A stretch of DNA of 64,000 nt. It comes from Flavobacteriales bacterium UBA6057. GTDB lineage: Bacteria; Bacteroidota; Bacteroidia; Flavobacteriales_G; Salibacteraceae. Position 1 is the stretch's first letter, and each line of letters starts with the position of its first letter. Positions 38,201 to 46,306 of this stretch are shown here, piece after piece. The notes below the pieces were generated by a model. That model was given only the letters and a program-made list of their open reading frames with translations, searched no databases and was not told where the DNA came from. A program made the position numbers and the translations under genes. The stretch is from positions 62,001 through 126,000 of the forward strand of contig DIYJ01000003.1 in the NCBI GenBank assembly GCA_002428995.1, in the 5' to 3' direction.

Positions 38201-39707
38201 ATTCTACAAATCCCCGCGTGGTGTAGTTGAGCAGCAGCACCATGGCGTCTATCTTGCTCATGCCCATGCACTTGGCCACCTCATAGTCATACATGAAATC
38301 TCGGCCTGCATCTGCAAAGCAGTTTTTGAGCTCTATCAATGGATGTTTGAAACTCATGCCCATGAGTTGATCAAAACGTCCTTCGCGGAAGTAGTAATCA
38401 GACTCAAACAGCGCCCGGTTGTCAGAGCTGTTTGGGATGGTGGTCATCTTGATGGTGGACTGATCGGTGTTCCAGGTGATAAGCTCAGCGTAGATGTCCA
38501 CACGGTGATAACTGTCGAAGTAGGGGCTTTTCTGCAGACCTTCATTGGAGCGGAAGAGGTTTACGGTTCGCTCTTTCCGAAAGAACTTAAAGTCCAGTCC
38601 TGGGTGAGTAATGGAATCTTCGTGAAGAAGGAATTTCACCGCAGCATCTGTCGAGGTGATTTTCTCATCCCGGATACTGAAGCTTTTCGAGCTGGCTTCC
38701 AGGAAGCGCTTACCATCGAGGTAAAAGACAAGCACGGCAGGGTTGTCGACACCACCACTCGCTACAAAACGCCCTCCCCGCTGGGAGAAACCACCTTCGT
38801 AGTCTACGTTTTTGTCGATGTTCTTGATTTTCAGTCGCTGGCTGTAAGAAGAGAATTCCGGGAATGATGCGTTCTCCGGGGTAATGTTGGCGAGCACCTT
38901 TTCCTCGAGTTTTCCGAGCAGAGGCTGATCGAAGTAATCGGTGTTGTAGAAGGTCACGGAATCGGCATCGTAGTTCGAATACTTCATCTTGATTTCGTAA
39001 CCGCGCAGAGTAGCATACACCTTGTTTTCATCCAATCCCGCCCGTTCCCAGGTTACGGTGCCGTCTTTTCCGATCCATTCTCCATCCAGGGGATAATAAA
39101 CTCCGCTGGTGTTGTAGATGTAGGCATCCTCTCCTTTGGCGAGACATTGAAGCCTCAGGGAAGGAAATACCAACTTGGGTTTTTCATCCTCCAGCTCAAA
39201 CTTGAAGTTTTTGCTGTCAGACCTCCATTCAACGGATGGAGAAGAGTAGATGATGGTCTCAGCGAAGAGGTTTTCGCTGAATTCCATGTAGTCTGAGAAC
39301 TTCTTTCGCGCATCTCTTCGCTCTAACACAGCATCAACGGTGGCATGCCATTCGTTGAAAGCCGCAGGAGGTTGACTGGTTTCAAAAAATCGGATCACCG
39401 TGGCGATGTAATCCCGCACTTCCGGGATGGTGCGTAAGCGTTTTTTGAGCAGATTGTCGCTGGTGTTGTAAATCCTGTCCTTCTGACCAGGGGTGAAGGA
39501 GTTGAGCTCCGTCCACATTTCGGTGAATTTCTCCACCATCTCCTTGTTCTTCTTTTTGGCGTCTCCAACGGCCCGCGTCACCAGCTGATCATTGAGTTCC
39601 TGAAGAAAGGCGTCCTTGCCTGAAAACTCCTTGAAGCTCTGTGCGTTCAGGCTGCCTGCACAAATGATGCAAAGCAGGAACACCAGGTATTTTGTGTATT
39701 GACTCAT
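35238..39707 (-). CDS. Very large exported protein of unknown function (1,489 aa)
   Basis: Not recognised. Signal peptide (MSQYTKYLVFLLCIICAGSLNAQ), then a short helical region (to about residue 170) and over 1,200 residues of repeating beta-strand patterns: short modules such as ALIYPDSGLVTVERKAKM and NVVLYPEDGTVTMKKNRDF, in which an aspartate-glycine turn is followed by alternating hydrophobics, reminiscent of OstA/LptA-like or jellyroll repeats. No transmembrane segment other than the leader. The ATG at 39707 shares one base with the prmA stop codon, so the genes are coupled. Large size and exported location suggest an envelope or transport role, but I would not name one. Confidence 0.75.
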   Translation of the reverse strand: MSQYTKYLVFLLCIICAGSLNAQSFKEFSGKDAFLQELNDQLVTRAVGDAKKKNKEMVEKFTEMWTELNSFTPGQKDRIYNTSDNLLKKRLRTIPEVRDYIATVIRFFETSQPPAAFNEWHATVDAVLERRDARKKFSDYMEFSENLFAETIIYSSPSVEWRSDSKNFKFELEDEKPKLVFPSLRLQCLAKGEDAYIYNTSGVYYPLDGEWIGKDGTVTWERAGLDENKVYATLRGYEIKMKYSNYDADSVTFYNTDYFDQPLLGKLEEKVLANITPENASFPEFSSYSQRLKIKNIDKNVDYEGGFSQRGGRFVASGGVDNPAVLVFYLDGKRFLEASSKSFSIRDEKITSTDAAVKFLLHEDSITHPGLDFKFFRKERTVNLFRSNEGLQKSPYFDSYHRVDIYAELITWNTDQSTIKMTTIPNSSDNRALFESDYYFREGRFDQLMGMSFKHPLIELKNCFADAGRDFMYDYEVAKCMGMSKIDAMVLLLNYTTRGFVEYDTRTEKAFPKDRMFHYVAAKSKKEDYDVIQIASDINRVENASLSLVDEVFTLKINGIRNIVLSDSHNVVLYPEDGTVTMKKNRDFDFSGVIKAGRMEFFGTNYEFLYDAFKIEMPNVDSVRLIVSTGEKTRAGKDRLTRVKTVIEKVNGTLELDSPNNKSGIDTLRQYPIFTSHENTFVYYDRGSIQNHAYKEENFYFELDPFVFDSLDRFNNDRVQFEGNFTSAGIFPDFRETLTLQEDYSLGFKRQTPPGGFDLYGGKGDYDGEINMSHEGLRGSGKLKYLTSNSKSDDFLFLPEQMEAVAQSFIIEEQMGGVQYPPVVGEDVKQVWSPYEDNLEVSSTSKPIGMYDQTSEFTGTMNLNPKELNGGGLFAFEKAELESNNFNFLFSDFNADTADFRLKSDSNLAVGDLQFATNNVQANVDFTTRKGEFISNDGTSKMEFPVNQYIAYMDRFTWFMDDEAIELSGGTTSKETAGGLMQFEGSRFISVHPDQDSLEFYSPAARYNLKNYIISAKDVEFIQVADALIYPDSGLVTVERKAKMKTLTNCKIIANAITRYHTIDSATVDVFARRDYVGTGLYTYEAADGKKELIRFNTVAVDSTYQTYAKGSISEERGFKLSPYFDYQGRVSLAANSKDLTFKGSTRILHSCDTEIPRTWFNFTAEIDPEDIFIPIESKIEGLEGDALSSSVILASDTGGIYSTFLSPKLKSKDIALAPASGYLMYDETSGEYRISNINKLLQQSLPGNYLSLHAQDCMVYSEGKMGFGFNPGQVSISTVGNMTNDLKADKLELDVMILLDFFFADNAMDDMGKIMAENAVGDPVDFERDTYQRGLRELIGTEEADRLISTVTLTGQFKKFPQELEKRFFLTDVNMKWNPESESYQSVGKIGIGNIGKRQVNVKVTGKVEVVVGRVPEINIYLEADNKTWWYFKYSRNVLQAFSSDDDFNAKISDLKTDKRKLKVGRGEAPYSFMLSSKRRKDDFLRKF

Positions 39708-40531
39708 CAACTCTTTTTATAAACCATCATCAACCAACCTTCATGGGATGTTTGCAACTCTTTTTGCCATCCGCTGGCTTCCATTTGGGCACTCATAGCG
39801 GGGCCGTCTTCTTCTAAAAAGCCGGAACATACAATTCTTCCCCCAGGAGCGAGCATGGCATTCAAGATGCTGAGCCGCTCCAGGATTATGTTTCGATTGA
39901 TGTTCGCCAGGATCAATCCAAAACTAGGCTCTTTCGCGGGATTCAGGTCACCGCTGTAGATGGTGAAATTATCAATGTTGTTTATCTCAAGGTTACGGTT
40001 TGCCGCTTCTGCTGCATGCGTGTCAATCTCGATTCCCTTACCCCGGCCACCGATCATGGATGCCAGGATACATAGAACACCGCTTCCTGCGCCAAAGTCG
40101 AAGACACGCTGTTCAGACAAGTCCTGATCCAGCATCCAGCGCAGGATCATATTCGTGGTGGGGTGATGACCGGTGCCAAATGACATGTTGGGGTCGAGGG
40201 TAATCACCAGTGGCTCCGCTCCCGTTGGCTGATGGAACGCGGCTCCCACAAAAAGTCGTCCGGGAATGATCACCGGCTGATAGTCTGACTCCCATTTGGC
40301 GTTCCAGTTTTGATGTTCGATCGAGCGCAGTTCTTGCTTCTGGATTTCTTCAGAATAGGCCGCCAAAATTGCGTTAAGTGCAGCGCGGTCGAGTTGTTCG
40401 CTTTGTATGTAAGCCTTCAGAGATTGGCTGTTCCGATCGAAGCTTTCGAAGGGTAGTTCTGTGAGCTCAGCTTCCAGAATCTCCGCGAAGGTGTCGCTGG
40501 CCAATTCAAGTTCAAGTTCAAAGTAGTTCAA
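39707..40531 (-). CDS. prmA: Ribosomal protein L11 methyltransferase
   Basis: SAM-dependent methyltransferase of about 275 residues modifying ribosomal protein L11. Conserved: DPNMSFGTGHHPTTNMILRWM, FDFGAGSGVLCILASMIGGRGKGIEID (SAM-binding glycine-rich loop and acidic residue), LILANINRNII and VCSGFLEEDG. No ATG precedes the conserved start. A TTG at 40531 gives MNYFELELEL, matching the family N-terminus, and is preferred over the TTG at 40558. Next to a large unknown exported protein with which it is translationally coupled. Confidence 0.93.
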   Translation of the reverse strand: MNYFELELELASDTFAEILEAELTELPFESFDRNSQSLKAYIQSEQLDRAALNAILAAYSEEIQKQELRSIEHQNWNAKWESDYQPVIIPGRLFVGAAFHQPTGAEPLVITLDPNMSFGTGHHPTTNMILRWMLDQDLSEQRVFDFGAGSGVLCILASMIGGRGKGIEIDTHAAEAANRNLEINNIDNFTIYSGDLNPAKEPSFGLILANINRNIILERLSILNAMLAPGGRIVCSGFLEEDGPAMSAQMEASGWQKELQTSHEGWLMMVYKKS

Positions 40532-40595
40532 TGCTCTGGTAGTGTTTATTCTAGTCAAAGTGACGGCTAGCGAAATCGCGGTGTCAAATCTTACG

Positions 40596-41333
40596 CTACT
40601 TCTTTACTCTATTCCTCACGTAAACCAGTTTCGCCTGACTTTTAGGGCTCTCCCTCATTTCAAGTTCAAATTTGTCCAGGGATTCTATGAGTGGAGTGAG
40701 TTTTAAGAAGCCATAATTCCTTGAGTCAAAATTGGGTTGTTTTTTCTGGATCATATTGCCAACATCTCCTAAAAAAGCCCAACCATCATCGTCTGACAGG
40801 TCGGCTATGGTGGTGGAAATAAGACTGATTTCCTTCTCTGTAACCTTGTCTACCTGAGCCTTGTCCACAGACTTATCGGCTTTGCTTCCCTTCTTATCAT
40901 TGGGCTTTTTGAGGACTTCGATGTAAACGAATTTGTCGCAAGCGACTATGAAGGGGTTCGGAGTTTTTTTCTCACCAATTCCTATGACCAACATGCCTGC
41001 CTCTCGAAGTCTCGTTGCCAGCCTAGTGAAATCACTATCGCTTGAAACAATGCAAAACCCGTTGACCTTTCCTGAATACAGGATGTCCATTGCATCGATG
41101 ATCATGGCGGAGTCGGTAGCGTTCTTTCCAGAAGTATAGCTGTATTGCTGAATAGGAGTGATGGCATTCTCGAGGAGAATACTCTTCCATTTGGATAGAT
41201 GAGGTTTGGTCCAATCGCCATAAATCCGTTTGATGGTGGGGTTACCGTATTTAGTGATCTCTTCCATCATCTCTTTGAGGTAAGCGGATGGAATATTGTC
41301 ACCATCTATCAGTACGGCCAGGTTAGAATTCAT
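40596..41333 (-). CDS. NYN-domain nuclease with C-terminal OST-HTH (LOTUS)
   Basis: LabA/PIN-like NYN protein of 245 residues. The N-terminal NYN domain shows the acidic metal-binding set: AVLIDGDNIP (Asp9/Asp11), ATDSAMIIDAMDIL and CIVSSDSDFTRLATRLRE. A charged KKGSKADKSVDKAQ linker leads to an OST-HTH/LOTUS domain (about 165-245) with DDGWAFLGDVGNMIQKKQPNFDSRNYGFLKLTPLI. The combination suggests RNA cleavage guided by RNA binding; the target is unknown. Cytosolic, transcribed on its own. Confidence 0.92.
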   Translation of the reverse strand: MNSNLAVLIDGDNIPSAYLKEMMEEITKYGNPTIKRIYGDWTKPHLSKWKSILLENAITPIQQYSYTSGKNATDSAMIIDAMDILYSGKVNGFCIVSSDSDFTRLATRLREAGMLVIGIGEKKTPNPFIVACDKFVYIEVLKKPNDKKGSKADKSVDKAQVDKVTEKEISLISTTIADLSDDDGWAFLGDVGNMIQKKQPNFDSRNYGFLKLTPLIESLDKFELEMRESPKSQAKLVYVRNRVKK

Positions 41334-41360
41334 AGCTTTTTTAGTTACGGTATGTGTTTG

Positions 41361-41768
41361 TTATCCGCGGTATTCGCTGATCTCAAAAAGGTGGCCGTCT
41401 GGGTCACGGAAGAAGCAGCGCACCTCTGCGCCCCAATCGTAGGGCGGAGTGATGAATTCAGCTCCGCGTTGCTTCAAAATATCGTAGGACTTTTGGCAAT
41501 CCGATACCCGAATGGTGAATGAATGACTCACACTGTCTGGTTTTTCGGGAGGTGTGAATTGGGTGTCAGGCTTATCGGCCGTGGGCTCTCCCGCAGTGAC
41601 AATAAGGATCCATTGACCCAAAAACTTTAGCACTACAGAGCTGCCGCCATATTCACGGAAAAGCTCAGCGCCAAGAACATCCAGGTAGAAGGTCTTTGAT
41701 TTTGCAATGTCAGCAACCACGAGAATGGTTGTGAGCTCTGATTGGTGGAAGGGATCTTCGGTATTCAA
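41361..41768 (-). CDS. VOC-superfamily (glyoxalase/bleomycin resistance) protein
   Basis: Small cytosolic protein of 135 residues with two beta-alpha-beta-beta-beta modules: TILVVADIAKSKTFYLDVLGAELF and a second half ending VRCFFRDPDGHLFEISEY. The closing Glu of LFEISE is a usual metal ligand in this superfamily. Reaction unknown; lactoylglutathione lyase-like or dioxygenase-like activities are equally possible. Confidence 0.85.
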   Translation of the reverse strand: MNTEDPFHQSELTTILVVADIAKSKTFYLDVLGAELFREYGGSSVVLKFLGQWILIVTAGEPTADKPDTQFTPPEKPDSVSHSFTIRVSDCQKSYDILKQRGAEFITPPYDWGAEVRCFFRDPDGHLFEISEYRG

Positions 41769-41852
41769 GTTGGTTTCAGGTTGAGTGAGTTCGAACCAAA
41801 GATGCGCAACATTATGGAGAAGAATGAAGCTGCCGAGTGCCAGAGATAAAGC

Positions 41853-42935
41853 TCAGAGCAAAGTGATCTTCAAATACTCGTAGGTCCTTTTTCCGCTTTG
41901 GGAGGCAGTGCCGAAAAGCTGATCCACGGGGAAGATTCTGACAATGATCTCACGATCGGAAACCCAGAAGCCGGAACGATCCTTTGCTTCTACCTGCCAG
42001 CTCTTGAATTCAATGATCAAGCTCGGGTAGGCGTCTTGTTCTCCTTTGATACCTGAAATGCTCACGCGGCATACATCATCGCGATTGTAGGTGGCGGGAT
42101 GATCGAAAGAGATCATGCGTTTTCCATCGGGTGAAATATTGGGAATACCCACGGAGAAGCCTTGAGTTTCTCCGGTACTGCGATCCACTAAGAAAGTACT
42201 GGATTCTTCATAGCGTTCCTCCACAACATAGGCATTCAACGCATGGATTTCCCCCAGGTATTGTTTTGAAATGTATCCCTCGCCCTCATAGTCTTTCACG
42301 TGCAGCGAATCCGCGCCTTCATCAAAGCTCAGGTAAAAATCTCCGCTCATAGAGTTGGGAACCACGGGCTTACCCTGATAGGTTCGCGCAATTTCAAACG
42401 GATGTTTGATGCCCTGATCTGCATAGCGGCCAATGTCCACAATTTCCAGTGCTATCCTGCTTCTGATGTCCAGCAGTTTTTCCTTTTCCTCAGGTGGAAT
42501 CTCTAAACCGTAGTGAACTTGAGAATCAATTCTATACTCCGTTGTATTCGGTTCATAATAGGCGCGACAATGCTTTTGACGCTCTGAGTTGTAGATCAGA
42601 AACCATTGCTTATTCCTTAGAGACCGATAGTAGTATAGGGAGCTTTTGGGAACCTGTTCCATATGACCGGGGATGTAGTCCAGGCTCACATACACAGAGT
42701 CGTTTCTCCACAGCTCTTCGATGATCGCCCAGTCAGGAAGCTTGGGATCTAGCTTGTATTGAACTCGCGCTCCAAAGTTCAGCGTTTGCTCGATGCGGCT
42801 TTCCGTGCTGGGCTCAGATCGAACGTTCAGTCCTTCACGCGCTGATACATAACCGCACTTGGTTTGAGCCACGAGTACAGTGGAGAGCAGCAATAGAAGG
42901 CCAGCGAAGATTTGGGGGCGGAGATCAAAGATCAT
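41853..42935 (-). CDS. Exported protein with N-terminal SH3-like domain
   Basis: Exported protein of 360 residues. The signal peptide (IFAGLLLLLSTVLVAQ) is followed by a bacterial SH3-type domain (CGYVSAREGLNVRSEPSTESRIEQTLNFGARVQY, to about residue 95), often a cell-wall ligand module. The rest has a WD40-like appearance (ISPDGKRMISFDHPATY) but no clear family. A perfect TAGCTTTG -7 element lies just before the ATG. No functional partner is evident nearby. Confidence 0.75.
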   Translation of the reverse strand: MIFDLRPQIFAGLLLLLSTVLVAQTKCGYVSAREGLNVRSEPSTESRIEQTLNFGARVQYKLDPKLPDWAIIEELWRNDSVYVSLDYIPGHMEQVPKSSLYYYRSLRNKQWFLIYNSERQKHCRAYYEPNTTEYRIDSQVHYGLEIPPEEKEKLLDIRSRIALEIVDIGRYADQGIKHPFEIARTYQGKPVVPNSMSGDFYLSFDEGADSLHVKDYEGEGYISKQYLGEIHALNAYVVEERYEESSTFLVDRSTGETQGFSVGIPNISPDGKRMISFDHPATYNRDDVCRVSISGIKGEQDAYPSLIIEFKSWQVEAKDRSGFWVSDREIIVRIFPVDQLFGTASQSGKRTYEYLKITLL

Positions 42936-42939
42936 GGAT

Positions 42940-42947
42940 CAAAGCTA
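42940..42947 (-). promoter_or_regulatory. -7 element of the SH3 protein gene
   Basis: Minus-strand TAGCTTTG, perfect TAnnTTTG, with only 4 bases to the ATG at 42935. Implies a leaderless or near-leaderless mRNA if functional. No -33 TTTG seen. Confidence 0.45.
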
Positions 42948-42969
42948 GATCGTTGGATTTTGCCCGCGC

Positions 42970-43947
42970 CTAGTCATCGACCTTTACCACCAATTTCCCG
43001 GCTGCCTGGTTTTTCTCCATCATGTCTTGCGCTGCCGGTAGCTCCTTGAAGTTGAAGACGCGGTGGATGTTTGGTTTGTAAGCTCCCGAAGCCACTCGGT
43101 CAACGATGGTCTGCAATACAGGTGTGGCATACTCGGTAGTCAGCGTCTCGCTACTGTAGATCGTGAGGTTTACGGTGGAAGGCATCCAAGGGAAAAACTT
43201 GTAATCCCAGCTATCGCCTAAAAAACCGACCATGCCAACTGTTCCCTTGGGAGCGGTGCTTTGCAGGCAATCCATGATGGTGTTTTCTCTACCTACCAAC
43301 TCTACCACTCCGTTCACTCCTTCCGGGAAAATCTCCTTGACCTGATCCTCCACCTGACCGCTGTCCATGAGCACATGATGCACACCAGCTTCTTTCAGCA
43401 CGGGGACTTTGTCTTGCTTGCGCGTAGTGGCCAGAACGGTACAACCCATTTCTCGGGCAATGGAAGTGCAAGCAAGCCCTACGGAAGAGGTGCCGCCCCT
43501 CACCAGCAATGAGCTGCCGGGTTTGAGGCCAATGGCTTCATGAATCACTCCCCAAGCCGTCAAGTAAGTTTCTGGAAGGGCACCAAAGGTTTCCCAATCG
43601 AGGTTGGTATCCACAGGGTAGACATTGCTTCTTGGAATCAGGGTTTGCTCTGCGTATCCACCATCGTAAAGCCGGCCCATGTTGCCCATCGCTGCGGCTA
43701 CTTTTTGCCTGGGTTGAAGGTCGGTGCCTCCCCCATCCATCACTTCGCCCACACATTCTATCCCCAGCACACGAGGCAAGGTCACCGCATCGCCTGAGTG
43801 CCCCTGGCGCGTGTACAATTCACTTCGATTGATTCCAAAGGCTTTGATCCTGATTTTAACCCAACCTTCTCTCGGCTGTGGATCAGGAATTTCGTTCAAT
43901 TCAAATACTCCGATGCTTCCGTACGACTTTATCTGCCAGGCTTTCAT
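42970..43947 (-). CDS. Zinc-independent MDR-family quinone-type oxidoreductase
   Basis: Cytosolic NAD(P)H-dependent oxidoreductase of 325 residues in the medium-chain family. The N-terminal GroES-like domain (KIRIKAFGINRSELYTRQGH, RVLGIECVGEV) lacks the zinc-binding cysteines of alcohol dehydrogenases. The Rossmann fold has the nucleotide loop LLVRGGTSSVGLACTSIAREMGC. It resembles quinone oxidoreductase (QOR/zeta-crystallin) proteins. Substrate unknown. It lies 9 bases downstream of the TfoX-N gene. Confidence 0.9.
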   Translation of the reverse strand: MKAWQIKSYGSIGVFELNEIPDPQPREGWVKIRIKAFGINRSELYTRQGHSGDAVTLPRVLGIECVGEVMDGGGTDLQPRQKVAAAMGNMGRLYDGGYAEQTLIPRSNVYPVDTNLDWETFGALPETYLTAWGVIHEAIGLKPGSSLLVRGGTSSVGLACTSIAREMGCTVLATTRKQDKVPVLKEAGVHHVLMDSGQVEDQVKEIFPEGVNGVVELVGRENTIMDCLQSTAPKGTVGMVGFLGDSWDYKFFPWMPSTVNLTIYSSETLTTEYATPVLQTIVDRVASGAYKPNIHRVFNFKELPAAQDMMEKNQAAGKLVVKVDD

Positions 43948-43956
43948 GGGCTGTGG

Positions 43957-44307
43957 TTATGAGGATTTTGTCAATAGTTGATTGAACTCTAATGCTTTGC
44001 TCACCCAGAAGTCGAGATCGTCCTCCGTGTCAAATCCTTCCGGGTCGATGAAAAGGAATCCACGCATCACACTGCCCGTGAAATCCATGACGCGACTTCC
44101 TTTTTCCTTCAACAGCTCTTCGTAGGGCAGTTTCCCGACACGGACCATCAACCGATCGTTTGTGGTCTTTTTGTCGATATCGATTCCGATGCACATCTTA
44201 TCGTTGACCATAAAAATGAGGCCGCCCATCATCTTCTTTTCGATGATTGCGCCCTTTCCTTTCAATCGGTAGCGAACGCGGTCTGCTAAAAATTCACTGT
44301 AAGCCAT
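43957..44307 (-). CDS. TfoX/Sxy N-terminal domain protein
   Basis: Small cytosolic protein of 116 residues with the TfoX N-terminal domain: EKKMMGGLIFMVNDKMCIGI and MRGFLFIDPEGFDTEDDLDFW. It lacks the TfoX C-terminal domain, so a competence role cannot be assumed; stand-alone TfoX_N proteins are common and unassigned. Likely co-transcribed with the oxidoreductase downstream. Confidence 0.88.
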   Translation of the reverse strand: MAYSEFLADRVRYRLKGKGAIIEKKMMGGLIFMVNDKMCIGIDIDKKTTNDRLMVRVGKLPYEELLKEKGSRVMDFTGSVMRGFLFIDPEGFDTEDDLDFWVSKALEFNQLLTKSS

Positions 44308-44357
44308 GGCATCCTTTGATGCCGGAAGGTATCAAAATGGCTGCAGGAGCAAAAGTC

Positions 44358-45338
44358 TCAGGCGTAGATTTCGCGCATGGTTAACATGCGATTCACCTCT
44401 GGGTCCCACACCTTCATCCGGAAGCAACTGGCGATGTCTCGCGGTAGGAGCGAGGTTGTTTTGGCGTTCTGAAATTCAGGGAAAGCCTTGTACACTTCGG
44501 GCAGTCGGTAAAAGGGAATACGTGCGTTGGTGTGGTGAATGTGGTGGTATCCAATGTTCCCCGTGAACCAGTGCATCACACGCGGCATGATCATGTAACT
44601 GGAAGACTCCAGAGCAGCTGCTGTGTAGGACCAGCCTTCCTTGTCCTTGAAGGTGGCAGTCGGGAAATTATGCTGAGCATAGAAGAGGTAGGAACCCATC
44701 GCGCTGGAAGTGACCACAGGTACCATGAAACCCAGCAGGAAGGAGAGCCAGCCGAAGGTGAAAAAGATTGCTGCACCAACTCCAAAGTGGAACAGCAACG
44801 CCAGCGCAGAATCCCAGTGCTTGTCTGGATTGCGCACGAGCGAAAGAGTGCACATACCCCAGGCGAAGGCAAAAATGTAGCCAGCAGCAATGGTGAGCGG
44901 GTGACGAATGAACAGGTAGTTGATGCGCTCAGCTCTTGAAGCTTTCAGGAAGCGCTCCTTGGTCAGGATAGGGAATGATCCAATGCTGGAGCTGAACAGC
45001 TTGGAATTGTGCTTGTGATGGTAGTCGTGAGATCGTTTCCAAATGCTTGGAGGATTCAGCGTATAGAAGCCGAACAGGGTGAACAAGGCTTTCGCAAATG
45101 AGGAGCCTTTCAGAATAGAATGATGCAGGTAATCATGGTAGATCGTGAACATTCTCACCAGCAGCAGCGATACTAGCAGACTGCAAATGATGCGAATGGC
45201 TAAAGGCAGTGGAGCGATGGCACCAGCCATCGTCAGTAACAGCAGAACCACCGTTGTGAGCGTGTAGATCCAGCTCTTTCTGCGATCCTCTTTGGCATAT
45301 GGCTTGGTGGCCAGAATTAAGTCCTTCCCCTCCAACAT
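44358..45338 (-). CDS. Membrane fatty acid desaturase
   Basis: Integral-membrane diiron desaturase of about 326 residues. The three histidine boxes are clear: YHDYLHH, SHDYHHKHN and GYHHIHHTN. Four or so transmembrane segments (YTLTTVVLLLLTMAGAIAPL, FHFGVGAAIFFTFGWLSFLL). It would introduce double bonds into acyl chains for membrane fluidity; regiospecificity cannot be read. Start at the ATG 45338 (MLEGKDLILATKPYA); the longer reading would run into the next gene upstream. The downstream position next to an LpxL-like acyltransferase suggests a lipid-modification unit. Confidence 0.9.
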   Translation of the reverse strand: MLEGKDLILATKPYAKEDRRKSWIYTLTTVVLLLLTMAGAIAPLPLAIRIICSLLVSLLLVRMFTIYHDYLHHSILKGSSFAKALFTLFGFYTLNPPSIWKRSHDYHHKHNSKLFSSSIGSFPILTKERFLKASRAERINYLFIRHPLTIAAGYIFAFAWGMCTLSLVRNPDKHWDSALALLFHFGVGAAIFFTFGWLSFLLGFMVPVVTSSAMGSYLFYAQHNFPTATFKDKEGWSYTAAALESSSYMIMPRVMHWFTGNIGYHHIHHTNARIPFYRLPEVYKAFPEFQNAKTTSLLPRDIASCFRMKVWDPEVNRMLTMREIYA

Positions 45339-45342
45339 GGTG

Positions 45343-45350
45343 CAAGAATA
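45343..45350 (-). promoter_or_regulatory. Candidate -7 element of the desaturase gene
   Basis: Minus-strand TATTCTTG (one mismatch to TAnnTTTG), 4 bases before the ATG at 45338, in the 16-base gap between the two genes. Confidence 0.3.
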
Positions 45351-45354
45351 TGAA

Positions 45355-46224
45355 TTAAGCTTCTCGTTTATGTTTCCAGCGCCTATGTGTCCAAAGCCAG
45401 ATTTCGGGTACCGCTTCAATGTCCTTTTCGAGTCGATGCATGAATCGTTCTACGATGGTGTGTGGCTCCACATTCTGTGGCTCCGGCACAAGGTCTTCCA
45501 GGGCAATCTTATAATGTCCCCTTCGTGGGCGGTTGATGGACACATAAACCACCGGGTAGCTCATCTTGTTCGCAATCTTTCCCGTTCCTGTAAACACAGG
45601 TGTGTCCTGGTGCAGGAATTCCATCCAGTGAGCCCCGCGCCTGGAAGGGGTTTGATCGGCTATGAAAGCGGTGGCCGTCAGTTCGTTTCGATCACGGATC
45701 ATGCCTCGAAGCGTGTCCTTCATGGCGTAGAGGCCGTTACCGAGTCGCGTTCGCATCTTGTAGACCAGTCCATCAAAGTGCTTGTTGTGAAGCGGATGGT
45801 AGATCACAAACAATCGATGCAGCGGCTCCAGGGCAAAGCGTGCTCCGCCCAATTCCCAGTTTCCCCAGTGTCCCATCACAATGATGATGCTTTGATTGGC
45901 CTTGAAGTACTTTTCGAAGACGCTTAAATCCTGGAATGTGAGCCGCTTCTTCAGCGTGTTCGGGGAAATCGTCAAGCTTTTGATCGTTTCCACGATCAGG
46001 TCGCAGAAGAAGACATAAAACTTGCGTTCGATGTCCTTGAGCTCTTCTTCTGATTTGTTGGGAAAGGATTTTCTGAGGTTTTCCGCCACCACTTTCTTGC
46101 GATAACCGATCAGGCGGTACACCACGAAAAACATGAAATCAGAAAAGCGGTAGAGCAACCAAAAAGGCAGGAATGAGATGCCGTAGATTAGTGGGAGTAC
46201 CAAGTAAAAGAGAACTGCATTCAT
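45355..46224 (-). CDS. LpxL/HtrB-like lipid A acyltransferase
   Basis: Membrane-associated acyltransferase of about 289 residues with one N-terminal transmembrane segment (LFYLVLPLIYGISFLPFWLLY), the HX4E active site in MGHWGNWELGG, and ADQTPSRRGAHW further on, as in lauroyl/myristoyl transferases for lipid A or ornithine lipids. ATG at 46224 is preferred over a GTG at 46275. Bacteroidota carry one or more such genes for late lipid A acylation. Confidence 0.88.
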   Translation of the reverse strand: MNAVLFYLVLPLIYGISFLPFWLLYRFSDFMFFVVYRLIGYRKKVVAENLRKSFPNKSEEELKDIERKFYVFFCDLIVETIKSLTISPNTLKKRLTFQDLSVFEKYFKANQSIIIVMGHWGNWELGGARFALEPLHRLFVIYHPLHNKHFDGLVYKMRTRLGNGLYAMKDTLRGMIRDRNELTATAFIADQTPSRRGAHWMEFLHQDTPVFTGTGKIANKMSYPVVYVSINRPRRGHYKIALEDLVPEPQNVEPHTIVERFMHRLEKDIEAVPEIWLWTHRRWKHKREA

Positions 46225-46306
46225 GAGCTGCAAAGGTGACCTTTTGAAGGCGTTTCTTGCAAGTGCTTGTAGCACCGTTTCATGATTTCCTTTCTCTGGC
46301 AGTGCA

